64,000 nucleotides of DNA. It comes from an uncultured Pseudomonadota bacterium. GTDB lineage: Bacteria > Pseudomonadota > Gammaproteobacteria > Ga0077536. Under the pieces are notes generated by a model. That model worked only from the letters and a program-made list of their open reading frames with translations, did no database searches and was not told the origin of the DNA. Below, one piece after another: positions 27,538 to 37,423 of the stretch (its first letter is position 1; every line of letters starts with the position of its first letter). The stretch spans positions 99,036 through 163,035 of the forward strand of contig CAIKBL010000027.1 of the NCBI GenBank assembly GCA_903825645.1, in the 5' to 3' direction. The position numbers and the translations under genes were made by a program.

Positions 27538-27760
27538 ATCTTATTAACGCGTGACTGCTGCCGAAGCTCCATGGGGTGGAACGGAAGGCGAGCACGGGTG
27601 TACGGTTAGTTCGCGACGCTGCGCACGCCGCGTGGTCCCCTCATTGCGGGGAACCTTGTTTCCGACAGCCCGTATGATCGAGGCGCGCGATTGTCCGGGA
27701 AACCGCGGCGTAATTCAATGTGCACGAGTTGCCCCCGCCCAGCCAATCGCCAAGATGACG
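27538..27760. other. Intergenic region, tRNA-Met / crp-like gene
   Basis: About 220 bases, should include the tRNA promoter on its right side. No gene supported. Confidence 0.4.
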
Positions 27761-28435
27761 TCAACGAACACCGTACACAACAATGGTTTTGCCGCTGACG
27801 CCAATCAGGTGCTGCTCTTCCAGCGTTTTGAGCACGCGTCCCACCATCTCACGTGAACACCCTACGATGCGACCAAGTTCCTGACGGGTGATCCGAATCT
27901 GCATGCCGTCGGGGTGCGTCATCGCATCAGGCTCCCGACAAAGATCAAGTAGTGAGCGTGCTACGCGCCCCGATACGTCCATGAAGGCCAGATCGCCTAC
28001 TTTCCGGTTCATGTGTCGCAGCCGAGTGGCCAGCTGCGAGGCGATTGCGAACAACAGATCAGGGAAAACAGCGGGAATGCTTTTGAGCTTGTCGTAGCCG
28101 ATTTGCGCAATATCGCATTGAGTTTTTGCGCGAACTAGTGCACTGCGATTCACGTGCTCGTTGAAAAGGCCGATTTCTCCAAAAAAATCGCCGGGGTTTA
28201 AGTAGGCAAGCACCAGTTCTCGCCCTTCATCGTCCTCTAACAAAACAGTGACCGACCCTTTGACGACGTAGAACAAGTCGTGGGATGGGTCTCCTTGCCG
28301 GATAATCGTGCTTTTGGCGGCGAAGTTTTTCCGATGACAATGTTCGAGAAAGCGCTGGATTGCGTCGTCGGTGTGCGGGAGCTTGATTGGGCCGATGGTT
28401 ATTTTGCCCACCCCCCCACCTAAAGTTGTCGCCAT
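27761..28435 (-). CDS. crp: CRP/Vfr-like transcription regulator
   Basis: A 224-residue homologue of cAMP receptor protein, aligning without gaps to E. coli CRP from residue 25 on (offset 15). The cyclic-nucleotide domain has GEIGLF...NRSALVRAKT, so the cAMP ribose/phosphate ligands Glu87, Arg97 and Ser98 (E. coli 72, 82, 83) are kept. The adenine-contact pair Thr127-Ser128 is Met142-Asn143 here. The winged helix reads TRQELGRIVGCSREMVGRVLKTLE, with the DNA-contacting Arg-Glu...Arg intact. It should bind CRP-type sites; ligand preference may differ. Divergent from an OsmC-family gene, as crp is from yhfA in E. coli. Confidence 0.93.
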   Translation of the reverse strand: MATTLGGGVGKITIGPIKLPHTDDAIQRFLEHCHRKNFAAKSTIIRQGDPSHDLFYVVKGSVTVLLEDDEGRELVLAYLNPGDFFGEIGLFNEHVNRSALVRAKTQCDIAQIGYDKLKSIPAVFPDLLFAIASQLATRLRHMNRKVGDLAFMDVSGRVARSLLDLCREPDAMTHPDGMQIRITRQELGRIVGCSREMVGRVLKTLEEQHLIGVSGKTIVVYGVR

Positions 28436-28504
28436 GCACTGTCTCCAACCCTAGAACGATACGCCCACTTTATTGCATCAGTGGTTTAAAAACTACCGTA
28501 ACAT

Positions 28505-28519
28505 ACGAATTCCATTCGT
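28505..28519. promoter_or_regulatory. Perfect 15-bp dyad in the crp-osmC divergent region
   Basis: ACGAAT-TCC-ATTCGT, a perfect inverted repeat centred in the 148-base intergenic space. It is not the TGTGA-N6-TCACA consensus of CRP. A dimeric regulator could control both genes from here. Confidence 0.35.
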
Positions 28520-28583
28520 CTTTGGGGGCGCGGACTAGTAGAGTAAGTGCCTCCCTGACCAGATTAATTCCTCGGAGTGCGGC

Positions 28584-29003
28584 GTGAAGGCAACCATCAA
28601 ATGGATCGACGGCGTTTCGTTCGTCGGAGAGAGTGGGTCAGGGCATGCCGTAGTGCTCGATGGTCCGCCGGCGGCCGGTGGCCGAAACATTGGTATGCGT
28701 CCGATGGAGCTATTGTTGATCGGCATGGGCGGATGCAGCGCCTTTGACGTGGTGTTGATCCTAATGAAAGGTCGGCATGATCTCGTCGACTGCGTGGCTG
28801 AATTGGCGGCTGAGCGCGCGCCTGAAGATCCCAAAGTGTTTACCCGTATCCATGTGCATTACAGAGTTACCGGACGCGGCCTCAAGGAGAGCGCCGTTCA
28901 GCGGGCAATTCAATTGTCTGTAGAGAAATATTGCTCGGCGTCAATCATGCTGGGCAAAACGGCGGAAATCACACACGACTACGAGATCATTCAGGCGCCC
29001 TGA
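28584..29003 (+). CDS. OsmC family protein (YhfA-like)
   Basis: A 139-residue OsmC/Ohr-fold protein closest in layout to E. coli YhfA. The two conserved cysteines of the fold are in GMGGCSAFDVV and VEKYCSASIML. Proteins with both can act as thiol peroxidases, although YhfA's physiological role is unclear. GTG start at 28584, preceded by CGGAG at 28573-28577. Its position divergent from crp is conserved in gammaproteobacteria. Confidence 0.9.
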   Translation: MKATIKWIDGVSFVGESGSGHAVVLDGPPAAGGRNIGMRPMELLLIGMGGCSAFDVVLILMKGRHDLVDCVAELAAERAPEDPKVFTRIHVHYRVTGRGLKESAVQRAIQLSVEKYCSASIMLGKTAEITHDYEIIQAP

Positions 29004-29045
29004 CGGTAACTTCCCTCAGGCGGCCTACTGTCGTCAACGCGTGCG

Positions 29046-29804
29046 TCAGTCGGTGGGTTGCGTCAGTGCGGAGCTTTCTGCCCGGTGTATTAGGCGGTCA
29101 GCATCATCACCCTTGCGCCAGCTGGAATTCCCCCAACACAGCTGGGTATTCGCTACGTGGGCTGGCCATTTTGTGACCACCCGCGCCGCGAGCTTTTTCT
29201 GTAACTGACCGGCAGCTTCCGCGTTAGTCTCGGGTAACAGGACGATTACCTGCTCGGCATTCCATTGGATCAGCACATCAACCCACCGGAGTTGCTCCTT
29301 GAGCAGACCAATCAAAATTTCCAGACCCTGGGCGAGATCACCGCCCTCGACGCGCGCGACAACACAAGACAACGGGTTCTCGTAGCGCCTGCTGCGAGAG
29401 ATCTCGATGGCCAATCGATGCAATCCAGTTTCTTTCGAAAGAATGCCCGATGGTGAAGGCAGGTCCGGCAGTGTCAGGCGTACGGGCATTGGCAGCGCCG
29501 CCTGCAAGGGTTTGCGCGGCAGCAGTTGGATCAGTCGACCGACGAGCGGCTCAAGAAGCAGCACGCGTTCAATGACCATCAGGTCTCCGAATGAGGAGAA
29601 GCGCTCACCCGTAGCGGGCACCGGGTCAACAAGGAAGGCCAACGTGCGCGCGGGTCGCCCCAGCAGATCGGAGCGATCAGTGCCTAGCAGCCGGCCAAAA
29701 GACTCGTTGGCCCACTGCAAGTTCCCGGCGCGATCGACGAATGCCAAGCCGCCCGGCATGGCTTCCATTAACGCGCGCGAAAATTCTGGGTGTAATTCGA
29801 ACAT
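29046..29804 (-). CDS. PAS protein with degenerate GGDEF domain
   Basis: A 252-residue cytoplasmic protein. Residues about 7-55 form a PAS-type sensor (MEAMPGGLAFVDRAGNLQWA, then LLGTDRSDLLGRP). From about residue 125 the sequence follows the GGDEF fold (SKETGLHRLAIEISRSRRYENPL, then IQWNAEQVIVLLPETNAEAA), but the catalytic GGDEF loop is WNAEQ at residues 181-185. It should not make cyclic di-GMP; it may bind a ligand or be a structural signalling protein. It sits tail to tail with the OsmC gene and 57 bases downstream of metF. Confidence 0.72.
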   Translation of the reverse strand: MFELHPEFSRALMEAMPGGLAFVDRAGNLQWANESFGRLLGTDRSDLLGRPARTLAFLVDPVPATGERFSSFGDLMVIERVLLLEPLVGRLIQLLPRKPLQAALPMPVRLTLPDLPSPSGILSKETGLHRLAIEISRSRRYENPLSCVVARVEGGDLAQGLEILIGLLKEQLRWVDVLIQWNAEQVIVLLPETNAEAAGQLQKKLAARVVTKWPAHVANTQLCWGNSSWRKGDDADRLIHRAESSALTQPTD

Positions 29805-29861
29805 GATTTGAGTGGCTGGTAGCGGCGCTTATGCCGCTGACTTGAGCGTTGGTGCCGGCGT

Positions 29862-30725
29862 CTAGTTACCCTGGCATGCGGCGGTATCCAGTCCGAGATC
29901 CCGGCAAATGGTCATCGTTGCCTCGTACTGGTTCATGGTATAGAAGTGCAACCCCGGGACCCCCTGCTCAACCAGTCGTCTGCAAAGCTCCGTGGTGACG
30001 TCGATCCCAAAACGGCGGATGGCGTCCCGATCGTCTCCGAAATCCTGTAAGCGCTTCATGACCCAACGCGGAATCTCGGCGCCACACATCTCTGAGAAGC
30101 GCGCGAGTTGCGTGAAATTGAGAATGGGCATGATGCCCGGCACGATCGGGATCTCGATCTGTAACGCCTGGCAGCTGTCGATAAAGCGAAAGTAGGCATC
30201 CGGATTGAAAAAATACTGGGTGATCGCGCTATCCGCACCCGCCACCACTTTGCGTTTGAAATTCTTCAGATCTTGACTTGCCGAAGTGGCTTGCGGGTGA
30301 AACTCCGGATACGCGGCGACTTCGATGTGGAAGGCCCGGCCTGTCTCCTGACGAACAAACGCCACGAGCTCGCTGGCAAAACGGAACTCCCCAAAACCGG
30401 TCATGCCAGAGGGCATATCGCCGCGCAGGACCACCAGACGCCGTACTTTTGCCGCCACATATTGCTGGAGAATTTCCCGCAATTCGGCAATCGGCGTGCC
30501 TATGCAAGATAGGTGCGGCGCGGCTTCAATTCCCGTCGCCGCGTGCAGTTTCATCACGGTATCGAGGGTCAAATCCTGCGTGCTGCCACCGGCGCCGAAG
30601 GTCACGGAGAAGAAGTCAGGCCTGAGGGTCGCGAGTTGTGCGGAGACGCGTTCGAGCCGTGCGATCGCTTCTGGTGAACGCGGCGGAAAAAATTCACAAC
30701 TGAGCGTAGTTAACTGATTCATCAA
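29862..30725 (-). CDS. metF: 5,10-methylenetetrahydrofolate reductase
   Basis: A 287-residue FAD TIM-barrel enzyme that reduces methylene-THF to methyl-THF for methionine synthesis. Recognisable are LSCEFFPPRSPEA, FFSVTFGAGGSTQDLT, HLSCIGTP, and DSAITQYFFNPDAYFRF with VPGIMPILNFTQL. Full length compared with E. coli MetF (296). A PAS protein lies downstream on the same strand. Unlike many proteobacteria, ahcY is not adjacent. Confidence 0.96.
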   Translation of the reverse strand: MMNQLTTLSCEFFPPRSPEAIARLERVSAQLATLRPDFFSVTFGAGGSTQDLTLDTVMKLHAATGIEAAPHLSCIGTPIAELREILQQYVAAKVRRLVVLRGDMPSGMTGFGEFRFASELVAFVRQETGRAFHIEVAAYPEFHPQATSASQDLKNFKRKVVAGADSAITQYFFNPDAYFRFIDSCQALQIEIPIVPGIMPILNFTQLARFSEMCGAEIPRWVMKRLQDFGDDRDAIRRFGIDVTTELCRRLVEQGVPGLHFYTMNQYEATMTICRDLGLDTAACQGN

Positions 30726-31038
30726 CGCGTCCTTAACTAGTGCCTCTCATCGCCCGGCACAAATTGCGGCCAAGCGGCCTTTTCGCTGACCGGCTCGGCT
30801 TCGCCCGAGAATAGCGCGCCGATAGCATCGGAGTTAGCCTGGTGATCAACAGAGAACCGGGATGGTACGGCGATCATCGTCCACCCTGCCACATCACCGC
30901 AAGCGCTCGCCGCGCGGTAGAAGATTCCGCCGGGGTCGGTCGGGCTGCTAGAATACTGGGCCCGCCGCCGTGCCACACGTTGACGGCTTAGCGCTGCTGC
31001 TCCCTATTTTTAAAAAACCTCCAAGAGCGATATCCAGC
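30726..31038. other. Divergent promoter region metF / tkt
   Basis: About 313 bases containing both promoters. An open frame at 30737-30976 on the minus strand has no homologous look. I see no riboswitch-like structure. Confidence 0.4.
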
Positions 31039-33060
31039 ATGACCCAGACGGCCACGCAGACACCCTCCCGCCGCGAACTCGCCAATGCGATTCGTGCGCT
31101 CAGCATGGATGCCGTTCAGGCGGCGAACTCCGGACATCCGGGCGCGCCAATGGGGATGGCCGACATGATGGAGGTGCTGTGGCGTGAAGTGCTCCGTCAC
31201 AACCCGGCAAATCCGACATGGCCCGATCGAGATCGCTTTGTGCTTTCCAATGGACATGCCTCCATGTTGCTGTACTCGTTGCTCCACCTGACAGGATATG
31301 CGTTACCGCTGTCGGCGTTGAAAAATTTTCGCCAGCTCGATTCCCTCACCCCCGGACATCCCGAATATCGGCACACGCCCGGTGTGGAAACCACTACGGG
31401 TCCGCTCGGCCAGGGGCTGGCTAACGCGGTAGGGATGGCGCTTGCAGAGCGGACGCTTGCCGCGCAGTTCAATCGAGACAGGTTTCCCATTGTCAACCAC
31501 TACACGTATGTCGCGCTGGGTGACGGCTGCCTCATGGAAGGGATTTCGCACGAGGCCTGTTCGCTGGCGGGCACGCTGCAGTTAGGCAAGTTGATTGCGC
31601 TTTACGATGACAATCATATTTCGATTGATGGTGATGTGGCAGGCTGGTTTACCGACGATACGGTCGCCCGGTTTCAGGCCTACGGCTGGCAGGTGATCGC
31701 GGCGGTGGATGGTCATGACGCGCAGGCGGTGGCCAGCGCACTGCAGGCTGCTCGTGCGGAGACCACCCGGCCGACCCTCATCTGCTGTCGGACCCAGATT
31801 GGTTTCGGCGCCCCGAACAAACAAGGCAAATCGAGCGCGCATGGTGCGCCACTTGGGGCTGAGGAAGTCGCGGCGGCCCGGCTACAACTCGGTTGGCCGC
31901 ATCCTCCTTTCGAAATTCCGGCCGCGATCACGGCTGCCTGGGATCGACGGGTCGCAGGCGCGGCCGACGAGCGTGTCTGGCAGGCGAATTTTGCCGGCTA
32001 CGCACAAGCCTATCCCGAGCTCGCCGCTGAGTTCACGCGCCGCACGGCCGGTACGCTGCCGGCGAACTGGGACATGGCGCGGACCGCGCTGTTGGCGGAT
32101 TTTCAGGCGGTGAGTGCCACCAATGCGACCCGCAAGTCTTCTCAGCTCGCGCTAGAACAACTCGGCCCACTTTTACCTGAATTTATCGGCGGCTCGGCCG
32201 ACTTGACGGAATCAAACCTGACGCATTGGAAAGGATGCGTGACCCAGTCCGCGACGTGTCCCGCCGGGAACTATGTGAACTACGGCGTGCGGGAGTTTGC
32301 GATGACGGCCATCATGAATGGCCTTTCGTTGCATGGAGGGTTCATCCCTTATGCGGGTACTTTCCTCGTCTTTTCGGATTACGCACGTAATGCCATCCGC
32401 ATGGCGGCGCTGATGGGCATTCGTGCCATTTACGTGCTGACGCACGATTCGATTGGGCTTGGCGAGGACGGCCCGACGCATCAACCCATTGAACATGCGA
32501 CCGTCTTGCGCGCGATCCCGAACTGCAGTGTGTGGCGGCCGGCCGATGCCGCCGAAACCGCGGCGGCCTGGGGCGCGGCGGTGGCCACGGCGAGCGGGCC
32601 GACCTGCCTGTTGCTGAGCCGCCAAGGACTGCCGCCGCAGGCGCGCACGCCGGCACAACTCGCCGCGGTGGCGCGTGGGGGCTATGTTCTACTCGAGCCG
32701 ACGGAGGTACCGCAGGCTGTTGTCATGGCGAGCGGCTCCGAGCTTGAGCCCGCACTGGCGGCGGTACGGGCGCTGAATGCCCAAGGCGCCCGTATTCGCG
32801 TGGTCTCGATGCCCAACCCGGGCATTTTTCTTGCGCAGGACAGCGCTTACCGCGCTGAAGTCCTCCCGGATACTTGCCGGCGTCGCGTCGCGATCGAAGC
32901 CGGCACGACGGATTACTGGTATCGCTTCGTCGGTCTTGATGGGCTTGTTCTCGGCATCGACTCGTTTGGCGCCTCGGCGCCAGCAGGGGCCTTGTTCAAG
33001 CAGTTCGGCCTGACGGCCGAACAATTGGTGGGGCGTATTGGCGCCTACCTCGGGCTGTGA
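31039..33060 (+). CDS. tkt: Transketolase
   Basis: A 673-residue thiamine-diphosphate transketolase that moves two-carbon units between sugar phosphates. Landmarks: [48 protein letters not shown] (TPP/Mg motif with Asn/Gly-type ligands), [14 protein letters not shown], and [22 protein letters not shown] 31039 gives the usual N-terminus [14 protein letters not shown]; the frame is open to 30970. First gene of a tkt-gap-pgk-MFS cluster. Confidence 0.97.
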   Translation: MTQTATQTPSRRELANAIRALSMDAVQAANSGHPGAPMGMADMMEVLWREVLRHNPANPTWPDRDRFVLSNGHASMLLYSLLHLTGYALPLSALKNFRQLDSLTPGHPEYRHTPGVETTTGPLGQGLANAVGMALAERTLAAQFNRDRFPIVNHYTYVALGDGCLMEGISHEACSLAGTLQLGKLIALYDDNHISIDGDVAGWFTDDTVARFQAYGWQVIAAVDGHDAQAVASALQAARAETTRPTLICCRTQIGFGAPNKQGKSSAHGAPLGAEEVAAARLQLGWPHPPFEIPAAITAAWDRRVAGAADERVWQANFAGYAQAYPELAAEFTRRTAGTLPANWDMARTALLADFQAVSATNATRKSSQLALEQLGPLLPEFIGGSADLTESNLTHWKGCVTQSATCPAGNYVNYGVREFAMTAIMNGLSLHGGFIPYAGTFLVFSDYARNAIRMAALMGIRAIYVLTHDSIGLGEDGPTHQPIEHATVLRAIPNCSVWRPADAAETAAAWGAAVATASGPTCLLLSRQGLPPQARTPAQLAAVARGGYVLLEPTEVPQAVVMASGSELEPALAAVRALNAQGARIRVVSMPNPGIFLAQDSAYRAEVLPDTCRRRVAIEAGTTDYWYRFVGLDGLVLGIDSFGASAPAGALFKQFGLTAEQLVGRIGAYLGL

Positions 33061-33129
33061 GCAGCCCCTCGCGTTGGGATGATTCGTACAACACGCCGCA
33101 CGGCAACTTTGGATTAGGGGAGAACTAGC

Positions 33130-34146
33130 ATGACGATTCGAGTGGGTATCAATGGCTACGGTCGTATCGGGCGTAATGTGTTGCGCGCACTGTTTGAATC
33201 AGGCCGCACGGGTGAGCTTGAGATTGTGGCCCTGAACGATCTGGGGGACGCCGCGACCAACGCGCATCTGACCCAGTACGATTCCGCCCATGGACCGTTC
33301 CCGGGCACTGTAGCGGTCGAGGGCGATTACATGATCGTCAACGGCCAACGCATCAAGGTACTGGCTGAGCGTGACCCGGCTAACCTGCCTTGGGGCGCGC
33401 TGAATGTCGATGTGGTGATGGAGTGCACCGGGCTGTTTACGACTCGGGAAAAAGCCGGCCTCCATCTCAAAGGGGGCGCGCGCAAGGTCATCATTTCGGC
33501 GCCGGCCAGCGACAAAGTTGATGCCACGGTTGTCTATGGCGTAAACCACGGCATCCTGAAGGCCCGTGACCAGATCATCTCGAATGCGTCATGCACCACG
33601 AACTGCCTCGCGCCGTTGGTCAAGCCCCTACATGAAAAAATCGGCCTGGAGTCAGGTCTGATGACCACGATTCACGCCTATACGAATGATCAGGTTTTGA
33701 CCGATGTGTTCCACAAGGATCTGCGGCGTGCCCGCTCGGCGACCCAGTCCATGATTCCGACCAAGACGGGCGCGGCGGCGGCCGTGGGGCTGGTTTTGCC
33801 GGAACTGGATGGCAAGCTCGATGGACTCTCGGTGCGGGTGCCAACCATCAACGTGTCGCTGGTCGACCTGACCTTCTGCGCCAGCCGCGACACGACGCGC
33901 CAAGAGATCACGACCATCATGAAGGAGGCGGCGGCGGGGCCGCTAAAAGGCATCCTCGCGATCAACGAGCTGCCCTTGGTGTCAATTGATTTCAATCACA
34001 ATCCCCATTCCGCCATCTTCGAAGTCTCCGAGACCAAGGTCATCGGCGGCAAACTCGTCAAGGTCATGGCGTGGTATGACAACGAGTGGGGGTTCTCCAA
34101 TCGCATGCTGGATACGGCCGTTGCCTTGATGAGCGCCAAGGGCTAA
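33130..34146 (+). CDS. gap: Glyceraldehyde-3-phosphate dehydrogenase
   Basis: A 338-residue type I GAPDH. Nucleotide motif [11 protein letters not shown] at the N-terminus, catalytic [12 protein letters not shown] with Cys155, and the C-terminal [13 protein letters not shown]. It follows tkt by 69 bases, with GGGGAGAA before the ATG. It links triose phosphate with 1,3-bisphosphoglycerate, feeding the adjacent pgk product. Confidence 0.97.
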   Translation: MTIRVGINGYGRIGRNVLRALFESGRTGELEIVALNDLGDAATNAHLTQYDSAHGPFPGTVAVEGDYMIVNGQRIKVLAERDPANLPWGALNVDVVMECTGLFTTREKAGLHLKGGARKVIISAPASDKVDATVVYGVNHGILKARDQIISNASCTTNCLAPLVKPLHEKIGLESGLMTTIHAYTNDQVLTDVFHKDLRRARSATQSMIPTKTGAAAAVGLVLPELDGKLDGLSVRVPTINVSLVDLTFCASRDTTRQEITTIMKEAAAGPLKGILAINELPLVSIDFNHNPHSAIFEVSETKVIGGKLVKVMAWYDNEWGFSNRMLDTAVALMSAKG

Positions 34147-34150
34147 TCCC

Positions 34151-35323
34151 ATGTTGAGCATGGAGAGCCTGGCGCTGGCCAACCAGCGGGTATTGATTCG
34201 AGAGGATTTCAACGTGCCGTTGAAAAACGGGGCGATTGCCGACGATACGCGATTGCGGGCTGGGGTGCCGACCCTGCGCAAGGCGCTCGCGGCGGGCGCC
34301 CGCGTGATCGTGATGTCCCATCTCGGACGGCCCAAGGAAGGTGTTTTCGATACCGCCAATTCACTGGCCCCGGTTGCCACGGCACTCAGCGCGTTGCTGG
34401 GGCAGTCCGTGCGCCTTGTCGCGGATTGGAGCGCTGGCGTCGATTGTGCGCCGGGTGAATGCGTACTCCTCGAGAATGTGCGGTTTCAAATCGGCGAAGA
34501 GCAGGATGACGAGGAGCTTGCCCGTCGGTTGGCGGCGCTCTGCGATATCTACGTCAATGATGCCTTTGCAACCGCTCATCGCGCCCAGGCGTCGACGCAT
34601 GGCGTCGCAAAATTCGCCCCGGTAGCCTGTGCGGGACCGCTGATGAAGGCGGAAATCGATGCCCTCAAGCAGGCGCTGCAGGCACCGAAGCGCCCGGTGG
34701 TGGCGATTGTCGGGGGCTCGAAAGTTTCTACCAAGCTGGAAGTTCTCGAGGCGCTCCTCGGTAAAGTGGATCAGCTGATTGTCGGTGGCGGGATCGCTAA
34801 TACCTTTATGAAGGCGGTGGGTTTACCGATCGGTAAATCCTTGTGCGAAGAGGACATGCTCGATACCGCCCGCCGGATCATCGCGCAGGCAAAGGCGCGA
34901 GGGGCCGAGGTACCCATCCCGCAGGACGTGGTTTGCGGCAAGGCGTTCAGCGAACATACGCCGGCCGTCACCAAGGCGGCAGGGGCGGTCGAGGCCGATG
35001 ATCTCATTATGGACATCGGACCCAAAACAGCTCAGATCTTTGCGGATTTGTTGAAATCCGCCGGTACGATCGTGTGGAACGGACCGTTGGGCGTGTTTGA
35101 GTTCGACCAGTTCGGGGCGGGCACGCAGGCACTGGCAGAGGCTATCGCGGCTTCCGCCGCGTTCTCTATTGCCGGCGGAGGCGATACGCTGGCGGCCATT
35201 GCCAAATATGGCATCGGTGCGCACGTGTCCTACATATCCACCGCGGGGGGGGCTTTTCTGGAATATCTTGAAGGCAAGGAGCTGCCAGCGGTGGCGATCC
35301 TCGAAACGCGCGCACACGGGTGA
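34151..35323 (+). CDS. pgk: Phosphoglycerate kinase
   Basis: A 390-residue bilobal kinase. N-terminal substrate motif [14 protein letters not shown], then [25 protein letters not shown], and the nucleotide-domain segments [13 protein letters not shown] and [12 protein letters not shown], ending at GGGDTLAAI. Only four bases separate it from gap, so translation is probably coupled. Confidence 0.97.
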   Translation: MLSMESLALANQRVLIREDFNVPLKNGAIADDTRLRAGVPTLRKALAAGARVIVMSHLGRPKEGVFDTANSLAPVATALSALLGQSVRLVADWSAGVDCAPGECVLLENVRFQIGEEQDDEELARRLAALCDIYVNDAFATAHRAQASTHGVAKFAPVACAGPLMKAEIDALKQALQAPKRPVVAIVGGSKVSTKLEVLEALLGKVDQLIVGGGIANTFMKAVGLPIGKSLCEEDMLDTARRIIAQAKARGAEVPIPQDVVCGKAFSEHTPAVTKAAGAVEADDLIMDIGPKTAQIFADLLKSAGTIVWNGPLGVFEFDQFGAGTQALAEAIAASAAFSIAGGGDTLAAIAKYGIGAHVSYISTAGGAFLEYLEGKELPAVAILETRAHG

Positions 35324-35362
35324 GCGTTTCCTACCGGGCACAGCGATGAGGCGCGCCGGTCC

Positions 35363-36580
35363 ATGACCGTCGTCGTGGCGCGCCGGGGTCTGCGGCTGGC
35401 CTGCCTGATTTTTGCCGCCGAAGTCATTTTCAGTCTGCCGTTTCATCTACCCCGCTTTTTCCGGACAACCCTGCTAGCGAAATTCGGACTCTCGAACACA
35501 GCCCTCGGCGATATTTTTGCGCTCTACGGGCTAATGGCCATGCTGGCGTATTTCCCGGGTGGCCTGCTGGCCGATCGTTACCCACTTCGCGCCCTCCTTG
35601 CAGGTTCTCTGGCGGCGACGGCCGCGGGCGGGCTTTACCTTGCCACGATTCCGGGCGTGAACGGGTTGCGGGTGTTGTACGGGTACTGGGGGATAACCAC
35701 CATTCTTTTGTTCTGGGCCGCATTGATTCGGGCCACCCGCGTGTGGGGCGGCGCGCTGACCCAGGGGCGCGCGTTTGGGCTTTTGGAGGGGGGCCGCGGG
35801 CTGGTGGCCGCGGTGCTGGGTAGCCTTGCGATGCCCTTGCTTGTCCGGGGGGGCGCAGCGGCGGTGGCGCTGGATTTAGTGGCGGTGATCTATTTTTATA
35901 CTGCCGCGACCGCGCTGGCCGCGGTGTTGGTTTGGATCTGCATTCCTGCCACCGAGACCGATACCGAGGCCGATCTGCCGGCTGAGGGAAGCGTACAAGG
36001 CGTGCTGACAGCACCCGTCATCTGGTGGCAGGCCGTGGTGGTGATTGCGGCCTATTGTGGCTACAAGGGACTGGATTACTACGCGCTTTTCGCGCAACAG
36101 GCGCTGGGGCTGAATGAGGTCGAGGCGGCGCGCTGGTTTGCGCTGTCGGCTTATCTGCGGCCGGTAGCGGCTATCGTGGCGGGCCTGTGCGCCGATCGGA
36201 TCGGTATCGCGCGTCTGGTGACCGCACTGTTTGGCTTCGGTAGCGTGGCCTATGTCTTGTGCGGGCTGCCGGCGATCTACCCGGCATTTTTGCTCTCGGC
36301 CAGCCTGCTCCTGACGCTGGCTGGCGTCTATGCGTTACGCGGCGTGTATTTTGCGCTGTTGCAGGAAAGTGGCGTGACCAGTACCCACACGGGCACCGCG
36401 ATTGGGCTTATTTCAGTGGTGGGCTATACCCCGGATGTCTTTTTTGCGCCGCTTGCGGGGCGTCTTCTCGACGGCGCGCCGGGCTCTGCGGGTTTCCAGC
36501 ATGTCTTTCTGCTGCTTGGCGGGATCTTTGCTTTGGGCGCGGTCGCGGCCTGGCGGTTACGCGCACGCGCGCTCGGGTAA
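35363..36580 (+). CDS. Major facilitator superfamily transporter
   Basis: A 405-residue inner-membrane protein with about twelve hydrophobic helices. The loop 2-3 motif reads FPGGLLADRYPLRALL, close to the MFS consensus GxxxDRxGRR, and a related loop GLCADRIGIARL lies in the second half. It is 39 bases after pgk on the same strand, where pyruvate kinase or aldolase is often found in proteobacteria, so it may carry a carbon intermediate or substrate connected with this pathway. The substrate is unknown. Confidence 0.82.
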   Translation: MTVVVARRGLRLACLIFAAEVIFSLPFHLPRFFRTTLLAKFGLSNTALGDIFALYGLMAMLAYFPGGLLADRYPLRALLAGSLAATAAGGLYLATIPGVNGLRVLYGYWGITTILLFWAALIRATRVWGGALTQGRAFGLLEGGRGLVAAVLGSLAMPLLVRGGAAAVALDLVAVIYFYTAATALAAVLVWICIPATETDTEADLPAEGSVQGVLTAPVIWWQAVVVIAAYCGYKGLDYYALFAQQALGLNEVEAARWFALSAYLRPVAAIVAGLCADRIGIARLVTALFGFGSVAYVLCGLPAIYPAFLLSASLLLTLAGVYALRGVYFALLQESGVTSTHTGTAIGLISVVGYTPDVFFAPLAGRLLDGAPGSAGFQHVFLLLGGIFALGAVAAWRLRARALG

Positions 36581-36585
36581 GCGCC

Positions 36586-37341
36586 TCAGGGACGGCTGGG
36601 TGGCGCGAGCTGCGCGACTTCCGCCGGGCTGAGTGCTCGCCAGGCCCCTTTCGCGAGATCGCCGAGTACGAGCTCACCCACGGCGACGCGCAGCAGACGC
36701 AGGACCGGATGGCCGACGCCGCCCAGCAAACGACGTAGGTGACGGTTACGCCCCTCGGTCAGGGTGCACGCCAGCCAGGCGTTGCGCTCACCCGCCCGGA
36801 GTAGCTGGACTTGCCGCACGCGCAGACATTCGCCTTCCGGCATCAGAACGCCGGCCGTGAGCCGCGCGAGTGTTGGGGGATCGGGGATCCCTTCGATTTG
36901 TACGTGATAGGTCTTCGGCACATGACTGAGTGGGGAGAGCAGCGCGGCCGCCCATTCGGCATCATTGGTGAACAGCAGCAGCCCCTCACTCGCCCGATCA
37001 AGACGCCCGACCGGCGCAAGCCACGGCAGGTGACTGCTGGCGAAACAGCGATAGACGGTCTCGCGGCCTTGCTCGTCATCCACCGTGGTGACCAGGCCGC
37101 GAGGCTTATTCAGCATGACATAGAGACGTTCGGCGGCGTGGACATGCTCGCCATCAATTTGGATACGGCTGTGGGCCCGGGTCGCGGCCTCTGGATCTCG
37201 CACGACGATGCCATCGAGGGACACCCGACCGGCCTGGATCAGCGCCGTTGCGGCGGAACGCGAGCAAACCCCCTGTTTGGATAAGGCGCGGGCAAGACCG
37301 ATTCGACGACTGGGGGGACCGATGGGGCGGCGGGTTCTCAT
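36586..37341 (-). CDS. RNA pseudouridine synthase, RsuA/RluB family
   Basis: An S4 RNA-binding domain (SKQGVCSRSAATALIQAGRV) followed by an RsuA-type pseudouridine synthase domain with the catalytic Asp in VGRLDRASEGLLLFTND. About 251 residues from ATG 37341; the frame remains open to 37389 but without homology. It modifies rRNA, probably a single 23S or 16S uridine as in RluB/RluE/RsuA; which one cannot be told. It faces the end of the MFS gene, five bases apart. Confidence 0.9.
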   Translation of the reverse strand: MRTRRPIGPPSRRIGLARALSKQGVCSRSAATALIQAGRVSLDGIVVRDPEAATRAHSRIQIDGEHVHAAERLYVMLNKPRGLVTTVDDEQGRETVYRCFASSHLPWLAPVGRLDRASEGLLLFTNDAEWAAALLSPLSHVPKTYHVQIEGIPDPPTLARLTAGVLMPEGECLRVRQVQLLRAGERNAWLACTLTEGRNRHLRRLLGGVGHPVLRLLRVAVGELVLGDLAKGAWRALSPAEVAQLAPPSRP

Positions 37342-37423
37342 GCCGGGGAGTTTAGCGTGCACACCGGCACTGTGCTGCCCATTATGCATTGAATCACGCC
37401 GGCTAAGCCCGCATCATCCCTAA

